This document shows, in pieces, positions 22,770-33,840 of a DNA stretch of 64,000 bases. Location of the stretch: contig CM024764.1 in NCBI GenBank assembly GCA_014218235.1, positions 65,199,184 to 65,263,183 on the forward strand, in the 5' to 3' direction. The position numbers were made by a program, and so were the translations under genes. Origin of the DNA: Colocasia esculenta (Eukaryota; Streptophyta; Magnoliopsida; Alismatales; Araceae). Numbering within the stretch: the first letter of the stretch is position 1; the number at the start of each line of letters is the position of its first letter. Under the pieces are notes generated by a model. The model searched no databases. It was not told the DNA's origin and was given only the letters and a program-made list of their open reading frames with translations.

Positions 22770-23440
22770 AGCCTCATGACTTCCTCATGCAGAGTCATGT
22801 CGGCCATGAGGTGTCATGGTAAAAACCCTTTGGTTTTTACCCCAACACGTAGCTCATGCAACCTTTCACCCCCTTACACCTCAACCCACAACGTGAAAAA
22901 GTTTTAACCCAAGTTCTATCCTTATCCTAATGTGTGCTGGCCTCCTCAAGGCCTTACACGTAAGTACCCAGAAAATCCCAGAAATTGGCCACCGTAATTG
23001 CCCTTAAATCAGCTGGCCCAATGATCCCTATGTAAACCTATCCAAATGGTGTCCATTTGTAATGAAATTTTAACCATAATGGTTTTACAAATTATGGTAA
23101 TTTTATTCAATTTTTAAAATTTATTTTACAGTAGGTGAAAAATCACCCGAAAAATAGTCGCGTCGACTTAATCTCGAAATCCGTATGTCGAAAAATTCAG
23201 ATAATTACATATTTGACTTCTCTACATTTTTCTGGAAATTATGATATTCTTGGATTTTTATTTCGTTGTCGTTTTCGGTGTCGCCCTGTGGAAGCGCGCA
23301 TGTCCGAGTACGACACTAGGGTAACGTTAGTTAATACTAATCATACCCAAATATCAATTATTACAATTTAAGACTAATGCTTAAGTCTAATAACTTTATT
23401 ATTCATGTTTTTCTACAAATAAAAATTCTGGGGTGTTACA

Positions 23441-24091
23441 AATCGTGCTCCTCCCGCCTCGCTCCGATACATGGAATGGTAGACGGCGCTTCGAACTCCG
23501 AGGGCGTCGAGTCGCCGGTCCGGCAGGGCTCTGCCGTAGGAAAGTCACGGGAAGAATCCGGCAGGGCTCCACCAGGTGGGAGAGGGATTGCCTGAATAGT
23601 TACCCTTAGGGGTCTATTTATAGGCATCAGATTCTAAAATCATGTCCACACAGGAAGCCACGATTATGAATTGAATCGCGTCCGGACGGCAGGCCACAAT
23701 TAAGAAAGTCAAACCGATGTGACAGGCGCATCATGACCATAGCTGCAGCTACACTTTGGAATCGCATTGGGCCAGGCCGCCGCGACTTGAATCGTGTCCG
23801 CCTTGTCCGCCGCAATTAAGACTTGCATGGTTTCGAGGCAATCAGCTCATGAATGTGCTATCTGCTGACGCGGGATTGCGGATTTGACCTTCTAAATCGC
23901 GTCGACTGACAAGGCCGCAATTCAAGGATTTTGTCATGATTACACGACGTGGCAACCTTAGGTGCGACGACTTTGGGGGCATATCCTTTTTGACTTTAAA
24001 TCGCTTCCAACGAAGTGGACGCCATTTTATACACGTGCTCATAAACGCGTCCGCCATGCACGACGCCTTCATGCCAAAAGCATGGTCGCGT
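23441..24091 (-). other. GC-rich LTR-like remnant beside the assembly gap
   Basis: The segment is rich in AATCGCGTC, CGCGAC and related motifs, like the family B LTRs at 43472-43740 and 49020-49220. Minus-strand CCTATAAATAGACC near 23617 is a TATA candidate. It is cut by the gap on one side and the family D LTR on the other. I infer an LTR fragment; no protein coding is visible. Confidence 0.4.
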
Positions 24092-24191
24092 NNNNNNNNN
24101 NNNNNNNNNNNNNNNNNNNNNNNNNNNNNNNNNNNNNNNNNNNNNNNNNNNNNNNNNNNNNNNNNNNNNNNNNNNNNNNNNNNNNNNNNNN
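24092..24191. other. assembly gap (100 N)
   Basis: Exactly 100 N, a common placeholder for a gap of unknown size. It lies right before gag of the gypsy element, so the 5' LTR, primer site and leader are probably in the gap. Confidence 0.95.
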
Positions 24192-24194
24192 ATC

Positions 24195-25610
24195 TTGAAG
24201 GTACTTATTACCTCAATGGCCGCTGAACGTGCCCAGGCTAGGGACATGCAACTAACAATACAGAACTTGACTCGGGCTATCCTGCAAGCCACCCAGGGTG
24301 GAGGTAACCGCGGAGCCGGTGAACTCCATCGGAATTTTTGGAATATGGATCTGCCTAGGTTTGGAGGGAGTACTGACCCAGATGTTGCTGAACACTGGGT
24401 CAAGGAAATTGAAAGGATATTTAGGGTCATGCAATGCACGGACCATAACAAAATACTACTGGCGACTTTCCAATTGGAAAAGGATGCTAGGGCATGGTGG
24501 GAGTCGGTAGAAGCAACACTGAATGGTCAGCAAGTAACATGGGCTCAGTTCATTGAGCACTTCAACACCATGTACTTCTCTGAGAGGGTCCAGGAGCGGA
24601 AAGCAACCGAATTTGCGGCTTTGAAGCAGAGAGGACTCAATGTGGCCGAGTATGAGGCCCAATTCTCTCGTCTGTCCCAATATGCTGTTCACTTAATTGG
24701 GACAGAAAGGATGAAGGCAAAACACTTTCTGAATGGCTTGAGGCCCCAATTCATCACTCAACTGGTGCCAATGGACATTCAAACCTATGCTGACATGCTA
24801 AAGAAGGCTCAGTTATTAGAAGATGCCATGGAGACTGCTGAAAGAATTAAGGGAAAATCCGTAAAAAGGGAGCAAGTGTCTTCTACAGGAAGGTATCAGC
24901 CGACCATTAGGAAGAAAAGGCCCAGTGGCGGAGTAAATGAACCAGCTGATAAAAAGCCAAAGGAGTTAGGTAAGCAGATAGTGGTGACAACGGGAGAAAG
25001 GTGCAAACACTGTGACAAAGCTAGTCACCGGTCTGGACAATGCTGGAAAGCACAAGGGAGATGCCTGCGCTGTGGTAGTCGTGACCACAGGATCTCGGAC
25101 TGCCCAATGCTGAAAGGACAAGCCCCTCAGGATAGGCATCCGAATGGACAGAAGAGGCAAGGCCGCTTGCAAGCTATTCAGGAACCGGAAGCTGCTGAAG
25201 AAGGAGGTATCGTGGAAGGTACACTTACTATTCTTTCCCGACCCGCATATGTTCTCTTTGATACGGGAGCTACGCATTCCTTTATATCTCAAACATTTGT
25301 TGATACCCTACCTGTGAAACCCGTCCCAATGAAATCCGGAATAGTTGTGTCAACCCCGATTGGTCCTGGTACCAATCTTACAAACCATATGCCATCTAGT
25401 GAAGTGTTGATTGAAACCCAAAACCTACCAGCAAATTTAATATGTATGGATATGGCGGGGTATGATGTGATACTGGGAGCAGACAGGTTGTCTGAACATG
25501 GAGCTAGTATCAACTGTAGGAGAAGTCGGGTAACCTTTAGCCATTACCCAAAACTAGTGTTCACAGGGGATAGAAACCGCAGGAGATTATCACTTATCTC
25601 GGCACTATAA
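24195..25610 (+). pseudogene. gypsy gag and aspartic protease
   Basis: Gag (about residues 45-230) shows the plant gypsy retrotransposon gag core: FWNMDLPRFGGSTDPDVAEHW, LEKDARAWWE and a YFSERVQERKATEF stretch. A double knuckle follows: CKHCDKASHRSGQC and CLRCGSRDHRISDC, both CCHC type. The protease has LFDTGATHSFIS near 25256-25291. The frame starts next to the gap, so the true start may lie upstream. It ends at TAA 25608-25610, but the next part of the polyprotein continues in the same frame, so a CAA to TAA change is likely. Confidence 0.85.
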
Positions 25611-25619
25611 GCCAAAAGG

Positions 25620-27188
25620 ATGATGAGGAAAGGTTGTGTGGCCTTTCTTGCTGCTGTGGTCATCACAAAGAAGGAAGTCAAAGTGGAGGACATCCATGTT
25701 GTCAGCGAATACGCTAATGTTTTTCCCGAAGACTTGCTAGGAATTCCTCCTGAGCGAGAGGTCGATTTTACCATCGAGTTGGTCCCTAGAGCAGCACCAG
25801 TATCTAGGGCACCATATAGAATGTCCCCTACAGAACTGAAGGAATTAAAAGAGCAACTAATGGAACTGTTAGAGAAGGGTTTCATCTGACCAAGCACATC
25901 GCCATGGGGTGCACCTGTCCTCTTCGTCAAGAAGAAAGATGGGTCGATGAGGCTATGTATAGATTACAGACAACTAAACCAGTTAACTATCAAGAACAAA
26001 TACCCTCTGCCAAGGATTGATGAGTTGTTTGACCAATTATCTGGAGCTAGATACTTCTCTAAAATAGATCTCAGATCCGGTTATCATCAATTGAGGATCA
26101 AAGGAGAAGACACTCACAAGATAGCCTTCCGAAGCAGGTATGGGCATTATGAATTTATTGTTATGCCTTTCGGACTAACAAATACCCCTGCAGTTTTCAT
26201 GCAGTTGATGAATAGCATTTATCGCCCATATCATGATAAATTTGTGGTGGTATTCATCGATGATATATTGATCTATTCCAAGACAAAGGAAGAGCATGAG
26301 GAGCATTTGAGGATCTCATTACAGATTTTAAGGGAGAATAAATTATATGCCAAGCTAAGCAAATGTGAATTTTGGCTTGAGGAGGTATCCTTTTTAGGAC
26401 ATGTGGTAACCAAGGATGGTATCACTGTTGATCCATCAAAGGTTGAGGCTGTGCTGAAATGGGAAAGACTGACAAGCGTCACAGAGATCAGGAGCTTTCT
26501 AGGATTGGCAAGATATTATCGAAGGTTTATAAAGGATTTCTCAAAGATTGCAGTGCCACTAACCAAGCTGACCCGGAAGGAAAACCTGTTTGTGTGGACC
26601 GATGAATGTGAAGAAAGCTTTAACAACTTGAAGAAGTGTCTGACTACTGATCCTGTCCTCGCCTTACCCACTGAAGAGGGAGGATTTCAAATTTATTCAG
26701 ATGCTTCTGGAACAGGTCTGGGATGCGTCTTAATGCAACAAGGGAAGGTAATATCATATGCCTCAAGACAGTTGAAGATCCACGAAGTGAACTACCCGGT
26801 TCATGACCTGGAGTTGGCAGCTGTAGTATTCGCCTTGAAGATTTGGAGGCATTATATCTATGGTGAGCAATTTAAAGTCTTTTCTGACCACAAGAGTTTG
26901 AAATATTTATTCTCACAGAAGGACCTTAACATGAGACAAAGAAGGTGGTTAGAATATCTTAAGGACTTTGACATTTCCATTCAGTATCACCCTGAGAAAG
27001 CCAATGTAGTGGCAGACGCTCTAAGTAGACAACCAGGAGCTATGCTAGCTAGTATGATGTTGGGAGAATGGAAGTTACTAGAGCAATTTGCAAGCTTGAA
27101 CTTAGACATGGGAAAGAAGGAAAAACAGGTAATGATTTCCAATCTCCAGATACGATCCGATCTACTGACCGAAATCAAGGAGAAATAG
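25620..27188 (+). pseudogene. gypsy reverse transcriptase and RNase H
   Basis: In frame with gag. RT motifs: VFPEDLLGIPPEREVDF, LCIDYRQLNQLTIKNKYPLP, FSKIDLRSGYHQLRI, VMPFGLTNTPAVF and the catalytic FIDDILIYS. RNase H: IYSDASGTGLGCVLMQ, HDLELAAVVFAL, VFSDHKSLKYLF, VADALSRQ. TGA at 25887-25889 sits where related elements have Arg (GFI-R-PS), consistent with CGA to TGA. TAG at 27186-27188 breaks the frame between RNase H and integrase. Otherwise all catalytic residues are present. Confidence 0.9.
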
Positions 27189-28628
27189 GGAGAGGATCCA
27201 TTCTTAGTTGAGATCAGGGAGAAGCTAGAACAAAGACCTGACTTTACTCTATCAGCTCAGGGAAGATTACTATTCCGAGGTAGAACATGTGTCCCTGATC
27301 ATGGAGAGCTCAAGAAGAGGATATTAAGTGAAGCGCATCAATCCAAGTACACGATCCACCTTGGATCAACAAAGATGTACCAAGACTTAAAAGGGTTGTA
27401 CTGGTGGCTAAACATGAAGAGGGATGTGGTCGATCATGTATCGTACTGTTTGACATGCATGAAAGTCAAGGCCGAGCATTTCCGTACAGCTGGTGGACTG
27501 CTACCACTAGAAATCCCAGAATGGAAGTGGGATAGTATCGACATGGACTTTATCATGGGATTGCCCAAGACTAGAGGTGGTATGGATGCGATATGGGTAG
27601 TAGTTGATCGTTTGACTAAGTCGGCTCATTTCTTGCCGATTAAGAGTACCTGGTCTGTGGATGTATTGACTGCACTATATGTTAATGAAGTAGTCAGATT
27701 GCATGGGGTTTCATCTAACATAATATTGGATCAGGACCCTAGATTTACTTCACACTTCTGGAAGGGTTTACAAGCAGCAATGGGTACTAAGCTGAACTTT
27801 AGTACTGCTTTCCATCCTCAGACCGATGGACAAACCGAAAGGACCAATCAAATTGTGGAAGATATGCTTCGTGCTCTGGTGCTAGATTTTAGAGGTCGAT
27901 GGGATGATCAGTTGTACCTGATGGAGTTTGCATATAACAACAGCTATCAGGCAAGTATCAAGATGGCACCGTTTGAAGCCTTATATGGCAGGAGTTGCAG
28001 ATCACCCCTTTGTTGGGAAGAGGTTGGGGAGAACCAATGGGTTGGACCCGACTTAATTGAGGCGACTGTTAGAAAGGTTCAAATTGTTCGGGAACGTCTA
28101 AAGATAGCACAATCTAGGCAGAAGAGTTATGCAGACAAGAGAAGGAGAGAACTAGAATTTCAGGTTGGCGAACATGTTTTCTTGAAGGTCTCACCTTCAA
28201 GGGGAATTTAAAGATTTGGAATCAAAGGAAAATTGAGTCCCAGATTTATAGGGCCATTTGAAATTCTGGAAAGGATTGGTCAGGTGGCGTATAGACTTGC
28301 ACTACCTCCACAGCTGGCGAACGTGCATAATGTGTTCCACATATCCATGCTAAGGAAGTACTTATTCAATGCCGACCATGTAATCAACCATGAGGACTTG
28401 GAGATTCAGGAGGACCTGACTTATGAAGAGAAGCCGATCAAACTGTTGGATCGGAAGATTCAACGACTCAGGAATCGTACCATACCTATGGTGAAGGTCC
28501 AATGGAGTCGAGACGGAGTTACTAACGCTACCTGGGAAATAGAGGAAAGAATGAAGAAAAACCACCCAAAACTATTCTCAGGTACGAACTACACCATTAT
28601 GTGTAAATTTGGGGACCAAATTTCTTAA
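27189..28628 (+). pseudogene. gypsy integrase with chromodomain-like C terminus
   Basis: Same frame as RT. The zinc motif (H..H..CLTCMKVK) is at about 27300-27470. The catalytic core has WDSIDMDFIMGLP (Asp), ILDQDPRFTSHFW (Asp) and FHPQTDGQTERTNQ (Glu). After TAA at 28209-28211 the frame continues through RFIGPFEILERIG (GPF/Y motif) to VKVQWSRDGVTNATWE (about 28490-28545), which resembles the chromodomain of Tekay/Del chromoviruses. Such chromodomains steer integration to heterochromatin in known elements. Confidence 0.9.
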
Positions 28629-28639
28629 GTGGGGGAGGA
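28629..28639 (+). other. polypurine tract of the family A gypsy element
   Basis: AAGTGGGGGAGGA directly precedes the LTR start TGTAACACCCC. The minus-strand gypsy element at 51161-51173 has the same tract, linking the two families. Confidence 0.85.
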
Positions 28640-29687
28640 TGTAACACCCCGAAAATTTAGTGATTTAAAAATTTTGGAAATAAAGGAGAATAAATTAAAT
28701 AAACATATTGGAGAGACTTCCAACACCATGTGTTAATGACCCATTAACAAGATTGGGCCAATGGAGCACATTTGGCCCAATGATATAAAATAAATTGGGA
28801 TAGGAAATTACCCAGAAATTCGTGTATGTAATTATGCCATAATTAGAGAGGGCAAGTTGGGGTTAAAATTAAGGTAATTAGTCATGCAAGGTAAGACAAA
28901 ACCGAACCCAACCCCAATTGGTGGTTTCCTAAACCGTTGCTACCTCCTTTGGGTGAGAATCCCAGATTTTGGAAAGAAGGAAGCAGAATTCGCAGCCTCC
29001 TTTCCTAGTCCCATTATGACTCATAACTACACCCTAAATCTATAAGAACTCATCCTTGAACTCTTGGGAATGGTTTAGCAACACATTGGGGCCGAGAGTA
29101 GCAAGTTTGGAGCACTGGGGAAGTGGAGAACGGCTGAGGAAAATCGTGGTCTTCCTCAACTTCGCTCTGTATCAACCCAGAAATCTGCAGAGAGTTCTTA
29201 GCATTCGAAGGTAGGTGTTCTCGGGCCAAGATTAAAGAAAACTAACACCATCATGTAGATTTTCGAGTCTAGGATCATTTGCACTTGGTTTGACTCAATT
29301 TCATGGAGTATACATTGCGTACTCGTAGTTTTCCCTAAGTCACGCACAGTCAGGGCTTTTTCCGTTCTTCTTATTATGCACGTGATTCAAGACCTAATTA
29401 GACTAAATTTTATTCATGAAAGTTATTCTAATTGAAGTCAAGATCATCTTTTATGTTGGACGTTTTATCCAAAAGTCTTTTCTTAGAGAGTTATAAGCAT
29501 GGTAAGAGAGTCTCTGCATGATACTGTGATTTCGGGCTGCACTTAGTTTTATGTTCTTCACATGTTTTCTCGAGATTAGAGATCGAATTTGATCAAACCC
29601 CCAACATCAAAGTTCTTCTACTTGTAGTCATGATCATCTTTTGTGTTGAACATTTTGTCTAAATGTCATTCGTTAGAGAGTTATAAG
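28640..29687 (+). repeat. 3' LTR, family A, truncated
   Basis: Starts TGTAACACCCCGAAAATT and matches the solo LTR at 33645 on with few differences until TTAGAGAGTTATAAG at 29687, where similarity stops. It contains a TATA-like TATAAGAA at 29041 and a donor-like GAAG|GTAGGTG at 29210/29211. The last two thirds of the LTR, including the acceptor-like block, are missing. Confidence 0.85.
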
Positions 29688-29864
29688 CCAATGTTTAATG
29701 TCACTGGCTATGGAGGTGGCTCCTCATAGTATCATTTCATGTCAATCACTGATCATTCACATGCTCTTTATAGTGCAAGCTCATCAGGGTATGTGATTTC
29801 ATCATCCTCATAAAATGTTTGGGTGCATTCACGTAACATACCATAAACTTTTTATCATATTTGA
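29688..29864. other. MULE upstream sequence
   Basis: Noncoding; joins the broken family A LTR to the MULE reading frame. A TTGGTATGTAG|GCACC near 29875 may be a splice acceptor. I see no terminal inverted repeat. Confidence 0.3.
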
Positions 29865-31638
29865 TTGGTATGTAGGCACCATGTAATAGAAGAACATGTG
29901 ATTGAGGAGGATGAAGAAGATGAAATAGATTCACAGGATGATACAAATAAGAATGAGAATATGGACGAGGGAGATGATGAACTATTATTTGATATTGCCA
30001 GGGTTAATAATATAGAAATTGAATATGAGAAAGACCCTCCAGATATATTCACTTCTGATGAATGGATAGATGAAGCTATGTTGAATAATTCTCATGAAGG
30101 GATAGATGTACATTGTACTTTAGAGAGTGAAGAGTCTCGTGTTGGACAATTTTTTACAAATAAGAAGAATTTGATATATGCATTACAAATATATTCAGTT
30201 GAATATAGTGTTCAATATAAGGTGACACAGAGTCACATGAAAATGTTTACAGTTAAATGCATTCATGATACGTGTGCATGGAGGGTTCATGCATTAGTAG
30301 TAAAGGGGTTTGAATATTTTAAAATAAAAAAGTATGTTGGACCTCATACATGTGTGAACCCAATACTACAAGTTCCAATCGCCAATGCACATCTCGTTTT
30401 GTTCAAAGGTTGATTTTGTCAGCTGTGAAGACAAAGTTAACAATTACCCAGAGGAGATTGTGAGAAGAATACTAGATGAATATCATGTTGAAATTTTATA
30501 TAAGAAAGCATGCATAGCAAAATGTTTGGCCATGAACAAATATTCGGTAGTTGGGAATCATCATGTGCTACGCTACCCAGGTATCTAGAGGCACTTCAAT
30601 TGACAAATCCTAGGACAATTATGCAGTTCACTTATGTAGAACAATCTGCTTTTCATTTTTAGAGAGGTTTTTGGTCATTTGCATTCCATACAGGGGTTCC
30701 CACATTGTTGGCCATTGATAAGTGTTGATGGAACACATTTGTATGGAAAATGTCCTGGTGTTTTGGTTATTTCTACTGCTGTAGATGCAGATGATAGTTT
30801 ATTCCCCCTTAGTTGAATCGAAAAATGGTGATTCTTAGACATAGTTTTTGGCATGCATCAGAGAGAAAGTTACAAATAGAATTGGCGTTGCAATCATTTC
30901 TGATTGGCATAGAGGTTTGGAGCATGCAGTACCTGAGATATTTTCTCCTCTTATTAGTTACCATCGTTGTTGTTTACGACATCTTGCTGATAATTTTCAA
31001 AAGACGTTCTGTGATAAGACATTGACAGGTCTAACATGGTCTGTAACAACTAGAACATGTATCTTCGAATTTGAAAATTTAATATAGAAAATTGAAGAAA
31101 TGAATTCTCAAACAAAGAAATGGTTGGAAGATGTCAGTTATGAAATATGGACAAAAATATATGATGGTGGTAAGCGGTTTGCTATGATGACAAAAAATAT
31201 TTCCAAAAATTTCAATAGTGTATTGAAAGGTGTACGAGGTTTTCCTATCTAGGCTTTAGTACAAAAGACTTTCTACAGGTTAAATAAATTTTTTGTTAAA
31301 CGATGCTAAGATGGTTTGAAATGGGAATATACATTTACTCCTAGTGTAGAAGTCCAACTTCGTGCTAATGAGTGAGAGGCTAGAAAATGTCAGGTTATCA
31401 GATTTTTCAGACATGAGTTTCAAGTCACTAATTCATATAGACATCAATACACTGTTAACCTAGGACTGCAAAGTGGTTGTCTTGCAATGTTTATTGCATG
31501 ACATGTCTTCCTTGTGTCCACATAGTGGCATCCTGTAGATCATTTTCAGCTAATATTCCACACTTGAACTTTGGTGCTGTATTTTATTCTGTAGAGGCCT
31601 ATCGATAGACATATGAGTTTGCTTTTTATCCTACACTG
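29865..31638 (+). pseudogene. MuDR-type MULE transposase, main part
   Basis: An acidic N terminus (29880-30060) precedes the MuDR DNA-binding region (FFTNKKNLIYALQIYSVEY, KCIHDTCAWRVHA, KYVGPHTC; about 30145-30360). After frameshifts come catalytic-domain pieces ISVDGTHLYGK (about 30713) and ISDWHRGLEHAVP, YHRCCLRHLADNF (about 30896-30995), then a SWIM-type zinc finger (LPCVHIVAS, about 31508) and EAYRxTYEFAFYPTL ending at the insertion point 31638. Many stops and shifts mark it as dead. The C-terminal end lies 15 kb away at 46826-47011. MULE transposases move Mutator-like elements; intact copies make 9-bp duplications. Confidence 0.8.
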
Positions 31639-32860
31639 TGTTGACCCACAGATGGCTGCAAGGATGGCCTGGGGGGGGGGGTGAATAGGATAATATGAAA
31701 GTATAGATAAAAATCACTACTTGAAAACTTTGGTTAGTGAATGTAGTTGTATGTAGTAGATAGAGTAGCAGTGCAGAAACAATTTAAACAAACAATCACA
31801 TAAATGAACACAGAGAATTTTATCTTGGTTCGGTACTTCTCAAATAGAAGACCTACGTCTAGTCCCCAAGTAAATCATGGAATTTCACTAACCAGGGTAC
31901 AATCCCTCCAAGGATATACAACCTCAGCTCCCCACTGGTTCTCTTCCTTTCCGAGTAGGAAGAAAACTCACTTTTGTTACAGGTCAAGAAGCCACCCTCC
32001 TAGAACAAACTCCAGTGCGGTTCTACTATACTTAAATCCCCAGTTAGGTTCTACTGACACCAACCCCAGCTAGCTTCTTCCCTTAACACAAGGGGAACAC
32101 TATGTATAGTCTCACAGCCGAACAAAATCCACCAGCACCCAGTTAGCCTTCTCTTCACACAGGAAGATGAATATTGTATACAGTCCTACAGCTGGACACA
32201 AATATTTTTTAGAAAAGAAAGAACAGACTAAGAGCTACACAAGATGAACACTAAGGAACTCAAACTCTCAGCTCATAGACTCTCTCCTAGATTTGCAATG
32301 ATGCACAGAGATATGAAGAGAGAAAAGAAGCTTGAATGCTTGGAAACTTCAGATGGTTACTTGCACGCACACTTCTTCTTGGGCTCTAGCTCTTTCTCTC
32401 TTGCTTTGAGTGTGTATGGCGTTGGGGCTTCTCATTGGTTGTACACTCTTTGAATGATTTTCAGGTTTGCTCACTTGATTTGTTCTTCATAGCCTTCTGT
32501 AGCAACTCTAGATTGTAAAATTTTAATAAATAATATTAAATTGGAAATAAAATAAGATTTATTAAAAGAAAAGGGGAATAAATTAAAACCCATTAAGTTA
32601 AATTAGGAAATGGGTTAAGTAAATGATCCATACATGAATTAATGGGCCAAAAAGCCAAGAGCCCATCTTTGGATGGGAGATAATTAAGCTAAATTCGTAC
32701 AAAAAATAGTGATAATTAGGAAAGGATAAAGATGACTACTAATTAACTCATATTTATCCTAAAAAGAAGTCCTAATCCCATCCTAACCCATTGCCCACGA
32801 AATTAAACCTCTCCCCAATCCTATTAGGTAGATAAAGGTAAGAAATAGGGGAGGGGGGGG

Positions 32861-32870
32861 GATAAATATA
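32861..32870 (+). promoter_or_regulatory. TATA-like box of the family B LTR
   Basis: GATAAATATAG follows a G-run; the donor-like AAAAG|GTAGGC is 234 bp downstream. The same order is seen on the minus strand in 49872-51160. Confidence 0.45.
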
Positions 32871-33840
32871 GAAATTCGGAGTTTGAAGGGACAGAGGAGT
32901 TTTAAGAAGGTAAGGACTCTTAAACTAGCTAATACACCTCCAATTCATCTCTACCAACCCTTAGTTCATTTTTGGAGCATTGGAGAACGAGGGAAGAAGG
33001 CTTGGACGAGGAAAGAAAGGAGGGGAGGCTTGGAGCAAGGAGGATTTCATCATCTTCTTCACTTTAAACCCTAGGATCTTTACAACGTGAAAAGGTAGGC
33101 AATCTTTCAAGCACAAATCAATTAAGTTCGGCCATAGGTAGCCCATGATCCCCTCTATCAAAACCCCATGTTTTCCCCAATTATCGTTAAGCCATGTAGG
33201 TGTATTTCGTGCTCCAATCCATGTCATGATCTTGTACCCGAACCCTCTTATTTGCCTTCAATCCATGTGTACACTTGATCTCATACCTTGCAAATTTTAT
33301 CACATGTACTACGATGTAAGGATTCGAATGATCCTATTTTTCCCAATTTTCATCATGTATCCATTACGAATTAAATTGGATTTACAACTCTGTGCATATT
33401 TTAAGTCACCGAAATGTAACCTAACTAAAGCATGTCCATTCCATGCCTATTTTCTAATTATTCATGCCTGTTGATACATCTACATGTCTACTTTCGTTTA
33501 AAACGGGTTTCATGATTTTTGGACATGCATGCGATTTTATATGGATTTTTGAATGGCCCTGTATCAAGCCATGGGAGGATGGACCAAGACCTAAAAGTGG
33601 GCTGTTCCCTTTTTGGGCTTCGGCCAGTCTTTTGAGAACGCAACTATAACACCCTGAAAATTTAGTGATTTAAAAATTTTGGAAATAAAGGAGAATAAAT
33701 TAAATAAACATATTGGAGAGACTTCCAACACCATGTGTTAATGACCCATTAACAAGATTGGGCCAATAGAGCACATTTGGCCCAATGATATAAAATAAAT
33801 TGGGACATGAAATTACCCAGAAATTCGTGTATGTAATTAT

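Larger units (their letters stand above)
20765..23440 (-). repeat. gypsy-type LTR, family D
   Basis: On the minus strand it starts TGTAACACCCCAGAATT (23440) and ends GGACGTGACA (20765), 2676 bp. It has a TATA box (22769-22762), a donor-like AAG|GTAGGAT at 22461/22460, GTCGAC palindromes at 21713-21890 and an acceptor-like ATTTTCAG|GT at 21032, leaving a 268-bp tail. The flanks (GACCG and AATCG) do not match well, so this is not a clean solo LTR. Confidence 0.7.
24192..29687 (+). mobile_element. Ty3/gypsy chromovirus (Tekay-like), family A, 5' incomplete
   Basis: Gag, protease, RT, RNase H, integrase and chromodomain-like end occur in gypsy order, followed by a polypurine tract and a 3' LTR beginning TGTAACACCCC at 28640. 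One reading frame covers 24195-28628 (1478 codons) with four stop codons and no frameshift. The 3' LTR is cut at about 29687 by MULE-related DNA. A second, complete LTR of the same family is the solo LTR at 33645-43466. Confidence 0.9.

Noticed and set aside
22473..22907. 144-residue Ser/Thr-rich plus-strand frame
   Set aside because: It lies antisense to the leader of a minus-strand LTR and owes its composition to an AGCAGC-rich stretch.
31639..32497. Possible independent gene near the G-run at 31671
   Set aside because: Sequence is the 3' part of a SIRE-like LTR on the minus strand; the G-run is the complement of its C-rich terminus.
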